Shown: piece by piece, positions 32,420 to 44,900 of the stretch | Layout of the letters: every line of letters begins with the position of its first letter | Position numbering within the stretch: the stretch's first letter is position 1 | Notes under the pieces: model-generated | What the model saw: only the letters and a program-made list of their open reading frames with translations | Database searches by the model: none | What the model was told of the DNA's origin: nothing | Program-made: the position numbers and the translations under genes | Source of the DNA: Calendula officinalis | Lineage: Eukaryota; Streptophyta; Magnoliopsida; Asterales; Asteraceae | DNA length: 64,000 bases | Direction of reading: 5' to 3' | NCBI GenBank assembly: GCA_963853835.1 | Contig: OY970828.1 | Coordinates: forward strand, 59,822,861 to 59,886,860

Positions 32420-34917
32420 CTAGTTTGGTTTTAGACCCATGACTCTCGCGGTAGATGTTACCAAATCTCTCGTCAGAGGTTTGGTAAACGGATCTGCCAA
32501 GTTCTGCGATGTCTTGACATAAACAACTTTGATGGTACCACTTTCAATTAGTTGTCTCACAGAATGATGACGAAGACCTACGTGTCTCGTCTTCCCATTA
32601 TATACAGAATTATATACTTTAGACAGTGTGGCCTCACTGTCACAGTACATGGGAATTGATGGCATTGGAGTATCCCACAAACGAATATCCAAGAGTAGAT
32701 CTCTAATCCACTCTGCCTCTTTTCCTGCAGCGGCTAAAGCAATAAGCTCAGCTTCCATCGTTGAGTGAGCTATACATGACTGTTTCTTGCTCGCCCAAGA
32801 AATAGCCCCACCAGCAAGTGTATAAATCCATCCACTTGTGGATTTGGAATCACTCCTGTTATCAATCCAGCTGGCATCTGAATACCCTTCTAGTATGCTA
32901 GACTTTGACGTGTAAGTCAACTCAAGATTACTAGTCCTTTTCAGGTATCCTAGTACTCTTCCTACTGCCTTCCAGTGCTCTGTACCGGGGTTGACAGTAT
33001 ATTGACTTAGTTTGCTTACTGCAAAAGCAATGTCAGGTCTAGTGCAATGTGTAGCATACATCATGCTTCCAATTGCACTAGCATATTCTAGTTGAGCCAC
33101 TGCTCTACCAGAGTTCACTTCAAGTTTTACACTAGAATCAAAAGGAGTGTTAAATTCCTTAAAATTCAAGTGTTGAAACTTTGTCAAAATTTTCTCTATG
33201 TAATGAGATTGACTTAGAGAAATTTGACTATCTGTCCTTTTAACCTTAATACCAAGAATGGTATCTACTTCCCCTAAATCTTTCATCTTAAAGTTCGAGG
33301 ATAGGTATTTCTTTGTATCAAGAATACCTTTCAGATGAGTGCCAATGATCAACATATCATCAACATAAAGACAGATAACTACGGTGTATTCAGGTGTGCA
33401 TTTAGTGTAGATACATCTATCAACACTATTATGCTTAAAACCAAATGCAGATACAGTGGTGTCAAACCTCTCATGCCACTGCTTTGGAGCTTGCTTCAAA
33501 CCGTACAGTGATTTAATAAGTCTACAAACTTTGTTTTCCTGTCCGGATACTATGAAACCTTCAGGTTGCTCCAAGTATATCTCCTCCTTGAGATATCCAT
33601 TTAGAAAGGCTGTCTTCACATCCATTTGATGAATGTACAATCCTTTCATTGCTGATATTGCTATAAGAGTTCTAATAGAACTAATTCTAGCAACCGGTGC
33701 ATATGTATCGAAATAATCAATACCTTCTCTTTGCCTATAACCTTTAGCGACTAATCTCAATTTATAGGCAGATATTGATCCATCTGGATGATACTTCCTC
33801 TTGAAGATCCATTTAGAACCTATGGGTCTCTTTCCCTTGGGAAGATCAGCTAACTCCCAAGTTCCATTTCCCATAATTGAATCCATTTCATCATTAATGG
33901 CATCCTTCCAGAAAGGAGCATCTCTCGATGTCATGGCTTCAGTAAAAGTCTTAGGATCATCATCTAAATTAATAGCTAAAATGACCCTTCTCGTCACCTT
34001 AGATTGAGATCCTTCAATCAAGTATGATAGAAAATCGTCTCCAAAATTATTTTCCTTTCTCACCCTTGTACTTCTCCTTGGTTCTTCTACAATAGAAGAA
34101 GGTGGTTCTTCTATAATTGTAGAAGGTGTCATAATATCTCGAGAAGTACTTGGTGCTGGAATGGGATTAGAGGTAGAATTGGAGTTTTCATCATCTCCTA
34201 TTAGCTTATCCTCGAAGAACTCCACATCTCTGGATTCTACGACTACACCTGATTCTTTATCCAGTAATCGGTATGCCTTGCTATTCTGAGCATATCCAAT
34301 GAATATACTTTTCATAGCTCGAGCTCCCAACTTGGATCGTTTAGGATCAGGTGTACGATAATAAGCTAAACACCCCCACACTCTTAGATAATCTAAGTTA
34401 GGTTTTCTACCCTTCCATAACTCATAGGGACTGGAGGGAATCACACGACTAGTGATTCTGTTGTGCACATAACATGCAGTCAACAATGCTTCCCCCCACA
34501 GATTGTGTGGCAAACCCGAATGATTCAACATACAATTGACCATCTCAACAAGGGTTCTATTCTTTCTTTCTGCCAAACCATTTTGTTGGGGAGTATAGGG
34601 TGAGGTTCTTTCATGCTTGATACCATTCTCTTCACAGAATGTATCAAACTCATGATTAAAGTATTCTCCGCCTCTGTCCGAGCGAAGAATCTTAATATGT
34701 TTTTCATGTTGATTTTCAACCTCGGCCTTATATAGTTTAAATGCATTAAAAGCTTCATCTTTTGTATGCAATAAATAAACATATAAGTATCGGCTCGAGT
34801 CATCACAAAAAGTTATAAAATATCTTTTTCCTCCACGAGTGAGTATACCATTCAGTTCACAAATATCCGAATGTATTAATTCTAGTAATGTTGTATTTCT
34901 TTTAACGCTTGGAAAAG
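32420..34917 (-). CDS. gag-pol: Element B Gag-Pol, C-terminal part (integrase to RNase H)
   Basis: Open from the C insertion site to the TAG at 32420-32422. It contains the rest of the integrase core (ITFCDDSSRY, LRSDRGGEYFNHEFD, PQQNGLAERKNRT), the chromodomain-free copia linker, reverse transcriptase (IGSKWIFKRKYHPDGSISAY, MDVKTAFLNGYL, YVDDMLIIGTH) and RNase H (SDASWIDNRSDSKSTSGWIY, STMEAELIA, YCDSEATLS). An apparent Met start at 34771 is a TTG and not real. The frame continues exactly into 46389-48069 when C and one GTTTC copy are discounted (1392 codons in all), so B was intact when C inserted. Confidence 0.93.
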
Positions 34918-34922
34918 GTTTC

Positions 34923-35420
34923 TGTTAAGGGAAAAGGCCTTACCCCTTATGGATCTTAAGATAACAAAACAACCTAGACTAGCTTAGATTAAGATGTAGA
35001 ATAAAATAGCTAAGTTTAGGTCTGATACTGAGTGGTCAGAATAGCAACTCAGTATCAGAACTCAGTATCAGCCAGTGATACTGAGTAGAAGGACTGAGTT
35101 ACAATCAGTATTGTAACGGACTAAGATAAAATCCCTTGATCTTAGTCATTTCCTTAAATCAGTCCTTCGGTTACTCCTTTGCCCATTATGTAAGATCTCT
35201 ATATCATTATAAATAGAGATCATCTAGCAAAGGAGAACTCACCAATTCACTTTACACGTTCATATCTTTTGTAATTGATTAGTGGTCTTGTTATTCCGCA
35301 ACAAGCCACACTTAGTGGAATTATACATTTGACTCATATCTTGTTCTTATACAATATTTGTCTTAAAGTTATAATTAATCAATCAATTATCCTTACAAAC
35401 CAGGGTGTTGTGACCTAACA
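34923..35420 (+). repeat. 5' LTR of element C
   Basis: About 498 bp, repeated at 45892-46388 with three or four differences by eye (GGGAAAAGG against GGCAAAAAG, GATAAAATCC against GATCAAATCC). It contains two perfect inverted repeats built from the element's word: CTGATACTGAGT (35022-35033) with ACTCAGTATCAG (35047-35058), and CTCAGTATCA (35061-35070) with TGATACTGAG (35076-35085). Confidence 0.95.
35208..35216 (+). promoter_or_regulatory. TATA box in the LTR of element C
   Basis: TATAAATAG, about 120 bp downstream of the paired hairpins. It is probably the start site region for genomic RNA. Confidence 0.6.
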
Positions 35421-35422
35421 AC

Positions 35423-35437
35423 TGGTATCAGAGCAGG
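35423..35437 (+). promoter_or_regulatory. Primer-binding site of element C
   Basis: TGGTATCAGAGCAGG, two bases after the LTR, complementary to initiator tRNA-Met. Confidence 0.92.
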
Positions 35438-35518
35438 CTAAATAAACTCTTATTTAGTCGATCTATAACCCTGGCAGCCATTCCTTATACTTACCCTTCA
35501 AATACTCCAAAAACAAAA

Positions 35519-38086
35519 ATGTCTACTATCATAGCACCAGTTATGTCTGGTAAGGGAGTGCCCATCTTTGATGGAAAAGACTTTCATCAATGGAAGCTTA
35601 AAGCTCAGTGGTATCTTGAATCTATTCATCATGAGATTCTCACTGTGCTTAATGATGGTCCCATCATTCCACAAACTGTGGAACCTGTTGCTGCTACTGA
35701 TAATGCTCCTGAGAGCACAAGATCAGTTCCTAAGCTGAAACACAACTGGACTGATACTGACCGTCAGTTATTCAGTCTAGACTCAAGAGCAAAGGGGGTG
35801 ATTGGTAATGCTGTTACCAAAGAAATACTTAATGCAATTATGAAATTGCCAACAGCAAAGGCTATGTGGGATAGCCTATCAGTCACCTATGAAGGCACAG
35901 CAAAGGTGAAGTTGCAAAGGAAAAGCAACATGAGGAGGAAATATGAAAACTTCTTCTCAACTCCTAATGAAGATATCACCACTCTCTATAACAGGTTCAA
36001 TACTGTTATCCATGATCTAATCAGTGTAGGCATTGTGAAGGAGGAAGGAGAGCTTGTACAAAAGTTCTTGGATAGTCTTCCTCAACAATTTCTTGACATG
36101 ACAAATTCTGTCAATGCTGCTAACAACATTGAGTCATACACTCTTCAAACCTTGTATGGTCTAATGTTGAATCATGAGGAGAATAATGCTGCAAGACTGA
36201 TCAACTGGAAGAAAACTGACAAGTCTTCCACTGGCATGGCTCTAGTTGTGCAACAGGCATATACTGTGACTGAGCCAGAAGAACCAGAAGTTGATCTTGT
36301 TGATGCTGAGACAGAAGAGCTTGAAACTCAAATGGCTCTTATGTCTATGAAGCTGGATCAGTTGAAAAAGAAGAGGCTTGGTGTTAGCTCTTCCAATACT
36401 GACCCAAGATCAGGTCTTTGCTATAGGTGTGGAAAGCCTGGACATATTGCTGCAAATTGTCATACTAAGTCTTCTGAGACTGATCAGAATGACAAGATTG
36501 CATACCGAGCAAAAAGGTATAGAGACAAGTATGTCAAACTGAAGAACTGGAGTAAGGGGAAGAGGGCAGAAGGGAATGGAGCACCTCATCAAGCACTTTA
36601 CTCAGAGGCTTGGATGGATGAGGAAATAAGTGATGATGAGGAAGAAATTGAGAACAAAGCTTTTATGGCTTTTACTGAAGAAGATTTGAAGAGCTCCTTT
36701 GAGAGAGATATCAAAGAAGCTGAGAAAATGAGTGTCCATACTGATTGGGATTCCACTCAGTTGTACAAGGTGAGTTCCTTTCAAACTTATTCAATGAATG
36801 AAAAAACTAAGATGTTTGAGTATATGATTGTTGATCTTAAAACTTCTGTACAAAAAGAAAAAGCTTTAAAATTAACAATTCAAGAACTTGAAAGGGTAAA
36901 TAATGAAAACTTAGATAAATTAGCAAAGTATAAAGATTTAGAACTAAACTTTTCAGATTTAAAAGATATTAACCAAAGATTAGCTGATAAAGCTCATTTA
37001 CACAAACTTGAAAAAGAAAAATTTGAAAAACAGTGTAAATCTTGGGGAAATGCTTCAATAAAATTAAATAAATGTCTAAATCAACAATTTCCAGAGAATG
37101 TAAGGGCTGCACTTGGTGTTGATCCTCAATTAAAAAACAGAAATAATTTTGCTGATTTATTTGAAGAGTTTACAGATATGAACCCTATTAAATTTATAAA
37201 AGCTAAAACTTTTTGTGAAGTTGGATGTCAAACTGAGTCAGATAATGAGGAAAATGAAATTTTCGAAAAACCTATTGGTCCCTCAATTTGCTCAAAGTGC
37301 TATACTGAGCTACAAGAACTCAGTATTGAATTTCCTGTGAAAGAAATTTCTGATACTGAGTTCCCAACAACTCAGTATGACACTTCTGCTGTTCCACCTT
37401 TTGAGTTATTATTTAATACAACAACTTTTGAATTATATAATGATAATAAGAATACTTCAAATGTTTTATCTAATACAGAAGTGGCAGGAACTGGAACATC
37501 ATATACTGAGACATCTAAACGACCTGTTAAAGTTGTTTCTCCAAAACATGATAAACAAAAAACAACTTTAACTAGGTCCACAGTTGGCAAAAACAAGGAG
37601 TCTTATACTAATAAAATTAGAAAGACTTCTATGCCAAGTAAAAAGAAGCAATCAGATCCACCACCCTTTAAACCAGTAACAGAAAATGTTAGAACATCTA
37701 TTAAAAATGACAAAAATAACATCTTAAAAACAATTAGTGATCAGATTAAAGTCTTAAGTCAAAAGTTTGCAAAACTCACTCATACTGATCTACCAAAAGT
37801 GCAACAGTTTTCTAAAATACCTTATGAAAATATGTTTAGAAACAGACCTAGAAAATGTTATAGGTGTCATCATACTGGTCATAAGGGAGATGCATGCTGG
37901 ACTGATCTCTCAAGTCCTAGGTACTCAGTACCAAAGAAAAGGAGAGAAACACAGTCAGTATCACCCAAGAAAACCTCCAAGGTTTCTTCTAAAGAGATAC
38001 TGACCTCTCCAAATAAAGAGATCAGGTCACAACCTGTTTTTTCTACCAAAGGTCCCATTCAAATATGGGTTCCTAAAAGGAACTAA
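35519..38086 (+). CDS. gag: Element C Gag (855 aa)
   Basis: Intact from ATG to TAA. The N-terminal Gag core begins with the Trp-containing FDGKDFHQWKLKAQWYL and includes MWDSLSVTYEG and NRFNTVIHDL helices. CCHC knuckle CYRCGKPGHIAANCH is at about residues 301-315. A Glu/Lys-rich coiled-coil region (about 440-540) follows, and a second CCHC-like knuckle CYRCHHTGHKGDACW lies at about 780. The protein ends WVPKRN, matching the end of the A Gag (WVPKLN). A Gag of this size with a C-terminal second knuckle fits Sireviruses. It assembles the particle and binds element RNA. Confidence 0.93.
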   Translation: MSTIIAPVMSGKGVPIFDGKDFHQWKLKAQWYLESIHHEILTVLNDGPIIPQTVEPVAATDNAPESTRSVPKLKHNWTDTDRQLFSLDSRAKGVIGNAVTKEILNAIMKLPTAKAMWDSLSVTYEGTAKVKLQRKSNMRRKYENFFSTPNEDITTLYNRFNTVIHDLISVGIVKEEGELVQKFLDSLPQQFLDMTNSVNAANNIESYTLQTLYGLMLNHEENNAARLINWKKTDKSSTGMALVVQQAYTVTEPEEPEVDLVDAETEELETQMALMSMKLDQLKKKRLGVSSSNTDPRSGLCYRCGKPGHIAANCHTKSSETDQNDKIAYRAKRYRDKYVKLKNWSKGKRAEGNGAPHQALYSEAWMDEEISDDEEEIENKAFMAFTEEDLKSSFERDIKEAEKMSVHTDWDSTQLYKVSSFQTYSMNEKTKMFEYMIVDLKTSVQKEKALKLTIQELERVNNENLDKLAKYKDLELNFSDLKDINQRLADKAHLHKLEKEKFEKQCKSWGNASIKLNKCLNQQFPENVRAALGVDPQLKNRNNFADLFEEFTDMNPIKFIKAKTFCEVGCQTESDNEENEIFEKPIGPSICSKCYTELQELSIEFPVKEISDTEFPTTQYDTSAVPPFELLFNTTTFELYNDNKNTSNVLSNTEVAGTGTSYTETSKRPVKVVSPKHDKQKTTLTRSTVGKNKESYTNKIRKTSMPSKKKQSDPPPFKPVTENVRTSIKNDKNNILKTISDQIKVLSQKFAKLTHTDLPKVQQFSKIPYENMFRNRPRKCYRCHHTGHKGDACWTDLSSPRYSVPKKRRETQSVSPKKTSKVSSKEILTSPNKEIRSQPVFSTKGPIQIWVPKRN

Positions 38087-38088
38087 CT

Positions 38089-38109
38089 CTTATTTTGTGT
38101 CTTGTGCAG
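38089..38109 (+). other. Splice-acceptor-like tract after the gag stop of element C
   Basis: A T-rich tract ending GTGCAG at 38104-38109 follows the gag TAA by 17 bases and precedes the pol frame, as in element A. A frameshift before the stop remains the alternative. Confidence 0.35.
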
Positions 38110-41100
38110 GGTGACAGAAAATGGTACTTAGATAGTGGCTGCTCAAGACACATGACTGGCAGTATGGAGTACCTTCTCAACTATACTCCAGAGAAGGGTC
38201 CTTCTGTTAAGTTTGGAGATGACTCGGTGGGAAAGACAAGAGGTTATGGAGTGATCAAGGCAGGCAACATAACTTTTAAAAGAGTTGCCTATGTAGAGGG
38301 TCTTAAACACAATCTGCTCAGTATCAGCCAGATGTGTGATGATGATAATGAAGCTCGATTCAGAAAGATTGCAGGAATCATCTACAATGATAAAGGGCAA
38401 CCTGTTCTCGTTGCTAGAAGAGAAAAGGATGTCTATTTGGTCAATCTGTCTGAAATAGATCCTACTATTCGAGTTTGCCTGCTGTCTAAAGTCAAACCAG
38501 AATTACATTGGTTATGGTACAAGAAGCTCTCTCACATAAACTTTCGAAATATAAATGAGCTCAGTATCAAGAAACTGGTGAGAGGGTTGCCCACTATTAC
38601 TTATTCAAAAGATAAGTTATGCTCAGCATGTGAAATGGGCAAGCAGAAGAAGAGTTCATTCAAGTCTAAGGTCAATCATTCCATTAATGAACCTCTTACT
38701 ATGATACATATGGATCTTTTTGGCCCCATCAGCACACCATCTTTGGCCAAAAAGATCTATACCTTAGTCTTCGTTGATGAATTCTCAAGATATACTTGGG
38801 TCATCTTCCTCAAGACTAAGTCAGATGCAACAACAGAAATCATTGCCTTCATTAAAAGAGAAGAACTTCAAAAGGGCAACAAGGTCAAACAACTTAGAAG
38901 TGACCATGGTACTGAGTTCAAGAACTCAGTATTGGCTGATTTCTGTGAAGAAAAAGGAATCATACAAAACTTCTCTGCAGTCTACACACCACAACAAAAT
39001 GGTGTTGTGGAAAGAAAGAATAGAACTTTAATTGAAGCTGCAAGAACTTTGCTATGCCATGCTGGACTGGCACTGAGTTTCTGGGCTGAAGCAGTAAATT
39101 GTGCAAACTTCACTCAGAATAGAGCCACCATAGTCCAGAGACATCTGAAAACTCCATATGAGTTATACAATGGCAAGATTCCTAGTGTGGAATACTTTCA
39201 CATTTTTGGGAGTAAATGCTTTGTACTCAGTACAAAACAAAATCTCAACAAATTTGCTCCCAAAGCAAATGAAGGTATGTTCATGGGCTACTCTCCACAC
39301 TCTAAAGCATTCAGAGTGTATATCATCTCAACCAAGATGATTGTAGAATCCATTCATGTTACCTTTGATGACGATCAGAATGAGCATTCTACCTCAGCAT
39401 GTGAAGACATTAACGGCATAGATAATCTATGCAATCCAGAGAACACCATTGCTGAACAGCCCAAGTCTCACCCATACTATGTTGATCATGGTACGAGTGA
39501 TACTGATCAAGTTCACACTCAGTTTTACTCAACTGCAACTAATACTGAGGCTCCCATATCAGAGAACCCTCATACTGAGTTTCCACATAATGATCTGAAT
39601 CACTCTACCTATGAAGAAGGTGAAACTTCCAACACTTCACAAGAATCCACATCAACTCTGCAAAATGAAGATGAACAACAACCTGCATTGTCTGATACTG
39701 AACAGAATTCCACTCAGTATCAGACACATGACACACCAACTCAACAAGATATTGTTGATTCTAATTCAAATGTTCCCTTAGAAAACAATTTTAGGGAACA
39801 CAGAGACCATCCACACTCAAACATTCTTGGTCCTATTGAAGAAGGTGTCCAAACAAGAAGAAAATTAGAGTTTCCACCCCAAACAACTGCAAATTTTTGT
39901 TTCTTCTCAAGTTTTCTATCCACCATTGAACCAAAGAAAGCTGATGAAGCTTTATTAGATGAAGATTGGGTAGAGGCTATGCAAGAAGAGCTTACAGAGT
40001 TTGAGAGAAACAAAGTTTGGAACTTAGTACCACCTCCTACTGGCAAAACTATTATTGGTACTAAGTGGGTATTCAGAAACAAGATGGACAAGGATGGTGT
40101 TGTCATCAGAAACAAAGCAAGGTTGGTTGCTCAAGGCTACAGGCAAGAAGAAGGCATTGACTATGATGAAACTTTTGCACCAGTTGCAAGAATTGAAGAT
40201 ATTAGGTTGTATCTTGCATATGCAGCTTTTAAGAACTTCAAAGTTTATCAAATGGATGTCAAGAGTGCTTTTCTAAATGGAAAACTACAAGAGGAAGTTT
40301 ATGTTAAACAACCACCAGGTTTTGTTGATCCTAAATATCCTAATTATGTTTTCAAGCTTGATAAAGCTCTATATGGGCTCAAACAAGCTCCAAGAGCCTG
40401 GTATGATACCCTGTCTGAGTATCTTATTGAAAATAAATTTACAAGGGTAAAATTGATAAAACATTATTTTCAAAACGGAAGGGTTCTGACATCTTACTCA
40501 TTCAGATATATGTAGATGATATTATCTTTGGTTCTACTGACAAGTCAATGTGTGACTGGTTTGCCAAGATAATGTCAACTCAGTATCAGATGAGTATGAT
40601 GGGAGAACTTACTTATTTTCTTGGTTTACAAGTTGAACAAAAGCCTGATGGCACGTTTATAAATCAAAGTAAGTATGTGCATGATATGTTAAAGAAATAC
40701 AAATTTGAAAATTTATCTTCCATGCACACTCCTATGGGTACTCAGGATAAGATAAGTAAGGATGAAACTGGTAAATCAGTTTGTCAATCCACATACCGAG
40801 GTATGATTGGTTCCTTACTTTATTTAACTGCTAGCAGGCCTGATATCATGTTCGCAACATGTTTGTGTGCTCGGTATCAGGCTGATCCTAAAGAATCACA
40901 CATGAAAGCAGTTAAGCGCATCTTTAGATATCTTACAGGTACTCCTAACCTGGGTCTTTGGTATCCCAAAGACTCAAACTTTGACCTTGAAGGGTACACA
41001 GATGCAGATTTTGCAGGTTGCAGATTGGACAGAAAAAGCACAAGTGGAGGATGTCAATTCCTAGGTGGAAGACTAGTTGGTTGGTCATCCAAAAAGCAGA

Positions 41101-41457
41101 ACTCGGTAGCAACTTCCACAGCAGAAGCAGAGTATGTTGCTGCAGGAAGTTGCTGTGCTCAATTATTATGGATGCAGTATCAACTATTGGACTATGGGTT
41201 CAACTTTCAATTATTATGGATGCTCAATTATTATGGATGCAGTATCAACTATTGCTATCACAGAGAACCCAGTCTATCACTCCAAAACTAAGCACATTGA
41301 TATCAGACACCACTTTATTCGAGATAATGTGGAAAAAGGTAAGGTTGAGGTAGATTATGTACCAACAGATGAACAATTGGCTGATCTATTTACTAAACCT
41401 CTTCCTGAGGAAAGGTTTATGTATTTACTAGGGCAATTAGGTATGTTGAATCCTTAA
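38110..41457 (+). pseudogene. pol: Element C Pol (frameshifted)
   Basis: Order: protease (WYLDSGCSRHMTGS, about 38122), GAG-pre-integrase (LWYKKLSHINFRNI), integrase (HMDLFGP about 38705, LRSDHGTEF about 38895, PQQNGVVERKN about 38989), reverse transcriptase from about 39966 (KWVFRNKMDKDG, MDVKSAFLNG) and RNase H. A single missing base near 40446 shifts the frame just before the YVDD box (40509-40520), which continues from about 40448 to 41291 in the next frame. At 41157-41262 a locally duplicated piece (CAATTATTATGGATGCAGTA) replaces the region that normally carries the CDNQSA RNase H motif and shifts the frame again to the end (LADLFTKPL, stop at 41457). Enzyme activity is therefore lost. 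Confidence 0.9.
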
Positions 41458-41912
41458 TCTTTCTTATTTTTCTTTCAAACTGAGAGCTCAGTATCACTCC
41501 TGTTGATACTGACTACTCAGTATCACTAGTCTGTTATCATCAAAATTTAAAATTTTTAATTTTTTAAATAATTTCAAGAGTAAATTAATTGTTTTTATAT
41601 TTTTAAATTTTTTTTAAAATTAATTATTTTTTTTCTCTCAGTATTGGGATATGACGGCTCTCACACCGAGCTTAACCCTTATACTGCCCAACGGTAACCT
41701 TTCTTAATAGGAAAGTTACCGTTAACACAGGATAAGGCAGTCAAATCAGCCGTTTTTACTTCCTAATACCACTTTTATCCCTATAAATAACCGTTTTTTT
41801 TACTTCAAATTTTTTTTTTAACAGTTATTTCTCTCTTATTCTTCAAATTCTCTCTGCGATTAACGATTTCATTCTTTCTTAGCAAGCAAAAACATTTAAA
41901 TCCAAATCACAG
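41458..41912 (+). promoter_or_regulatory. Pol-to-third-gene spacer of element C with internal promoter
   Basis: TATAAATAA at 41782-41790 is 123 bp before the ATG of the third gene and is followed by a CT-rich leader (CTCTCTTATTCTTCAAATTC) like that of ordinary plant genes. Upstream, at 41487-41525, lie CTCAGTATCA, GATACTGA and CTCAGTATCA, the same words that precede the LTR TATA box. I infer an independent promoter for the third gene. Confidence 0.5.
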
Positions 41913-44900
41913 ATGGCAAATTACACTTTCGTCACTCCAGAGGTTGCATCGGAAATCAAATTCCGCGATGATGAACTGCCCAGGTTTGCGAGGAACAACA
42001 TCACAGCAAATTTCACTGTTCCTCAAGCCTGGGTATGCCAAGAATTCACAAACATTGTGACCTTTATGAAGCATTGCCCAATTGCTCGTGCACTGACCTT
42101 ATCTCCTCGAGCAATTTACCCAGAAATGCTATGCGAGTTTTGGTATTCTGCCACACTCGATTCTCCAGATATGATTGCTGGATGGGTAATTCGAGATCAA
42201 AGAAGAGCATTTGTGTCTACTGCTATTATTCGTGAAACACTGAGGCTTCCTGCACAAGCTCAGTATGATCCCTTCGTTGACAGAACAGAGGCAAGGTCAG
42301 TATTGCCGTTTTTGGGTAGAAGAGGAACAACAGGCATCATTAAAAGAAATCAATTTGGTCCTATGTGGGGTATTCTAATTACAACAATTATTCGGTGTAT
42401 GACCCACAAGACTGGTGCTTTGGACCAAATCAATGAATTTGGGATGCAAATTGTACATGCCTTGTACTACGGAAGAAACATTGATTATGCAAGGCTCATT
42501 TTCAATGAATTAGCTGCTTTGGTTCGGGCTAACATAAGGGAAAAGAATGTCCCTTTCTGCAGATTCTTATCACTCATCTTTCAACACTTAATGCCCACAC
42601 ATACTTATGATGAGTTTCACAGTCCAAGAGTTGATCTTCCTCCTCTAAGTGAGAAGATTTTCTTTTATAGGCCAAGAGAAGGAGAGCCTTTACTGAGTCC
42701 TTCTATGTGGGCCATTGTTCAAGAGCACATCAATGAAAACATGTCTGATACTGAATCCGACAATGATGATGATGATAATGATGATAGTGGTGGTAATGGA
42801 GGACAAGCTGGTCAAGATGTTGAGATGCAGGATGTTCCACAAGTTCAAGAACCAATTCAACAACCTGCACAGGACCCCGATGCTCCTCATATTGAACCAG
42901 CTTCTAATACTGAGTCCTCAGAAGATACACCACTGGTTCTACAAAGAAGAAGACGAAATATTTCTCCTGTGCTAATGGGAAATCTATCATCTGAGGAGGT
43001 GCAGCCTGCAAATGTTCCATCATTAACTGCATCTCTTCAAGCTCAAAGCCTAGTTGCAGCCACCGCTGACCTTCCAGGTCCAGAACTAGTCCAAACTGCT
43101 CAACTATTTGAGGAACCTCATGTTCCTCTTGATGTAGAGATTCACTATGAGCAAACTACACTGGAAGGTGCTCAGCATGACAGACAGGTCGGTATTGAAG
43201 ATATTGGTGCTGCAAATCCACAATCACATGATCCTGCACCGACCTCTGCAGATGCTAGAAGGGAATCTGACAGAGTCTCAGGTATGAATTTCTAAAAACC
43301 CTTAAACTTATATATATATATATATTTCATTCCCAAATAGAGACTAAGTATTGGCCAGTACCAACTCAATACTGACCAAAGTCTCAAACGAACTTTCAAA
43401 TATATCCTTTTATGGCCAACATAGCTAGCCCACTGCTGCTATGCAAAATTCATATACTGATCACACAAATTGATCATTGTCAGTCTACAGTTGTCTCAAC
43501 ATTTAAAGAGACAATGGTGGTTGATGTCACACTGACACCCACTGGTGCTGCTTGAATAATGTTCCACTTATTTTTGAGTTGGGTAGCATAATTCAAGAAA
43601 TGATCACAAACCCTTAAGCCACAAAATCCAAAATTTTCCATGGGATTTAGCCACATTACTGTTATCACTCTAATACCGAGTGATAAACATTGAAAATAAC
43701 AAGAAGCACATCCCAGGCTTCGAATACCCAAACCTAAACCTTTTAGTAAATGTGACTTATCCTATACTGAGCTACTACAAATTTCACACTCACTTTTACT
43801 AAAAACTTTCTTACACATGCTATGCACAAGTCCACAATATTTCATCATAAACCAGATGAAATACAGACTTCACAAACTCTGTTTATATGATTATAGAATT
43901 AAAAAATACCACAATTCTATCTGATAAACCTTTCTTTCTAACCAGTTTTATATTTTTTTGTTTCTTTAGCACCATCTGTGCAGGGCAATCAGGCATCACA
44001 AGCTGCAGGAGATCAAGTAACTCTGCAAGCAATCATGCAGCAAATTATGGCCATCAATCATACTCAATCTATCATACTGGCCAGAATGGACAAAATGAGC
44101 AGTGATATTGACTCAATAAAACAGTCAGTATCACTACTTCAACAACCACATCCGCCTCCACAAACTCCACCATCTTCACATGGTGACCACAATGAAGAAG
44201 GAGAAGGTGAAGGAGGTGCTGGTGATACTGATGCTGCTACTGAGCCCATGCCCTCCCCTATTCTGGAAGAACATGAAGGGGACATGGGTGGTGATACTGA
44301 TCCTCTTCCCTCCTCATCCAATGATAACAAAAAGGGGGAGAAGAGACAAAGAGAAACTGAGGTTGATCAAACTGAGCCATCTGCTCAGGGGGAGAAAAGA
44401 AGAAGATTGAATGAAGATCAACCTCAACAACATCAGCAAAGTCCTCATACTGACGCACATCAAATTCAGTATGAGAGAAGAAGACAAAGAACAAGGTCAG
44501 CATCCCAAGTTCAAAGTCAACTTGAGCCATCTGCTCAGGGGGAGATTCATACTGACCAACCACAACAAGCTCATACTGAGTCACCTGCTCAAGAAGAAAA
44601 TAATTTGCAAATTGTGGTCTATAGGCCGTTCATCTGGCCCATTACTGATGATGAAGAAGAAGAACCACATTCAGTGCCATCTCAAAATCTTATTCAACAT
44701 GCACTGGATATGGCAGAAGATGAAAGCTCTTCATCATCATCCTCTGATGATGAAGAGCCTCAAGATTATCTGGTTCTCAGAAGAAGGAGACCACCCACAA
44801 GAAGACTTATTAATGTGGTTCTCACTTCCTCTGAATCAAGTGAGGAATCTGTTCCCTTAATTACAAGACCAAGAAGACCTGTCCATACTGTGGATAGTGA

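Noticed and set aside
34525..34806. 93-codon minus-strand ORF in element B
   Set aside because: An alternative frame of the integrase region, whose correct frame is open through the same stretch.
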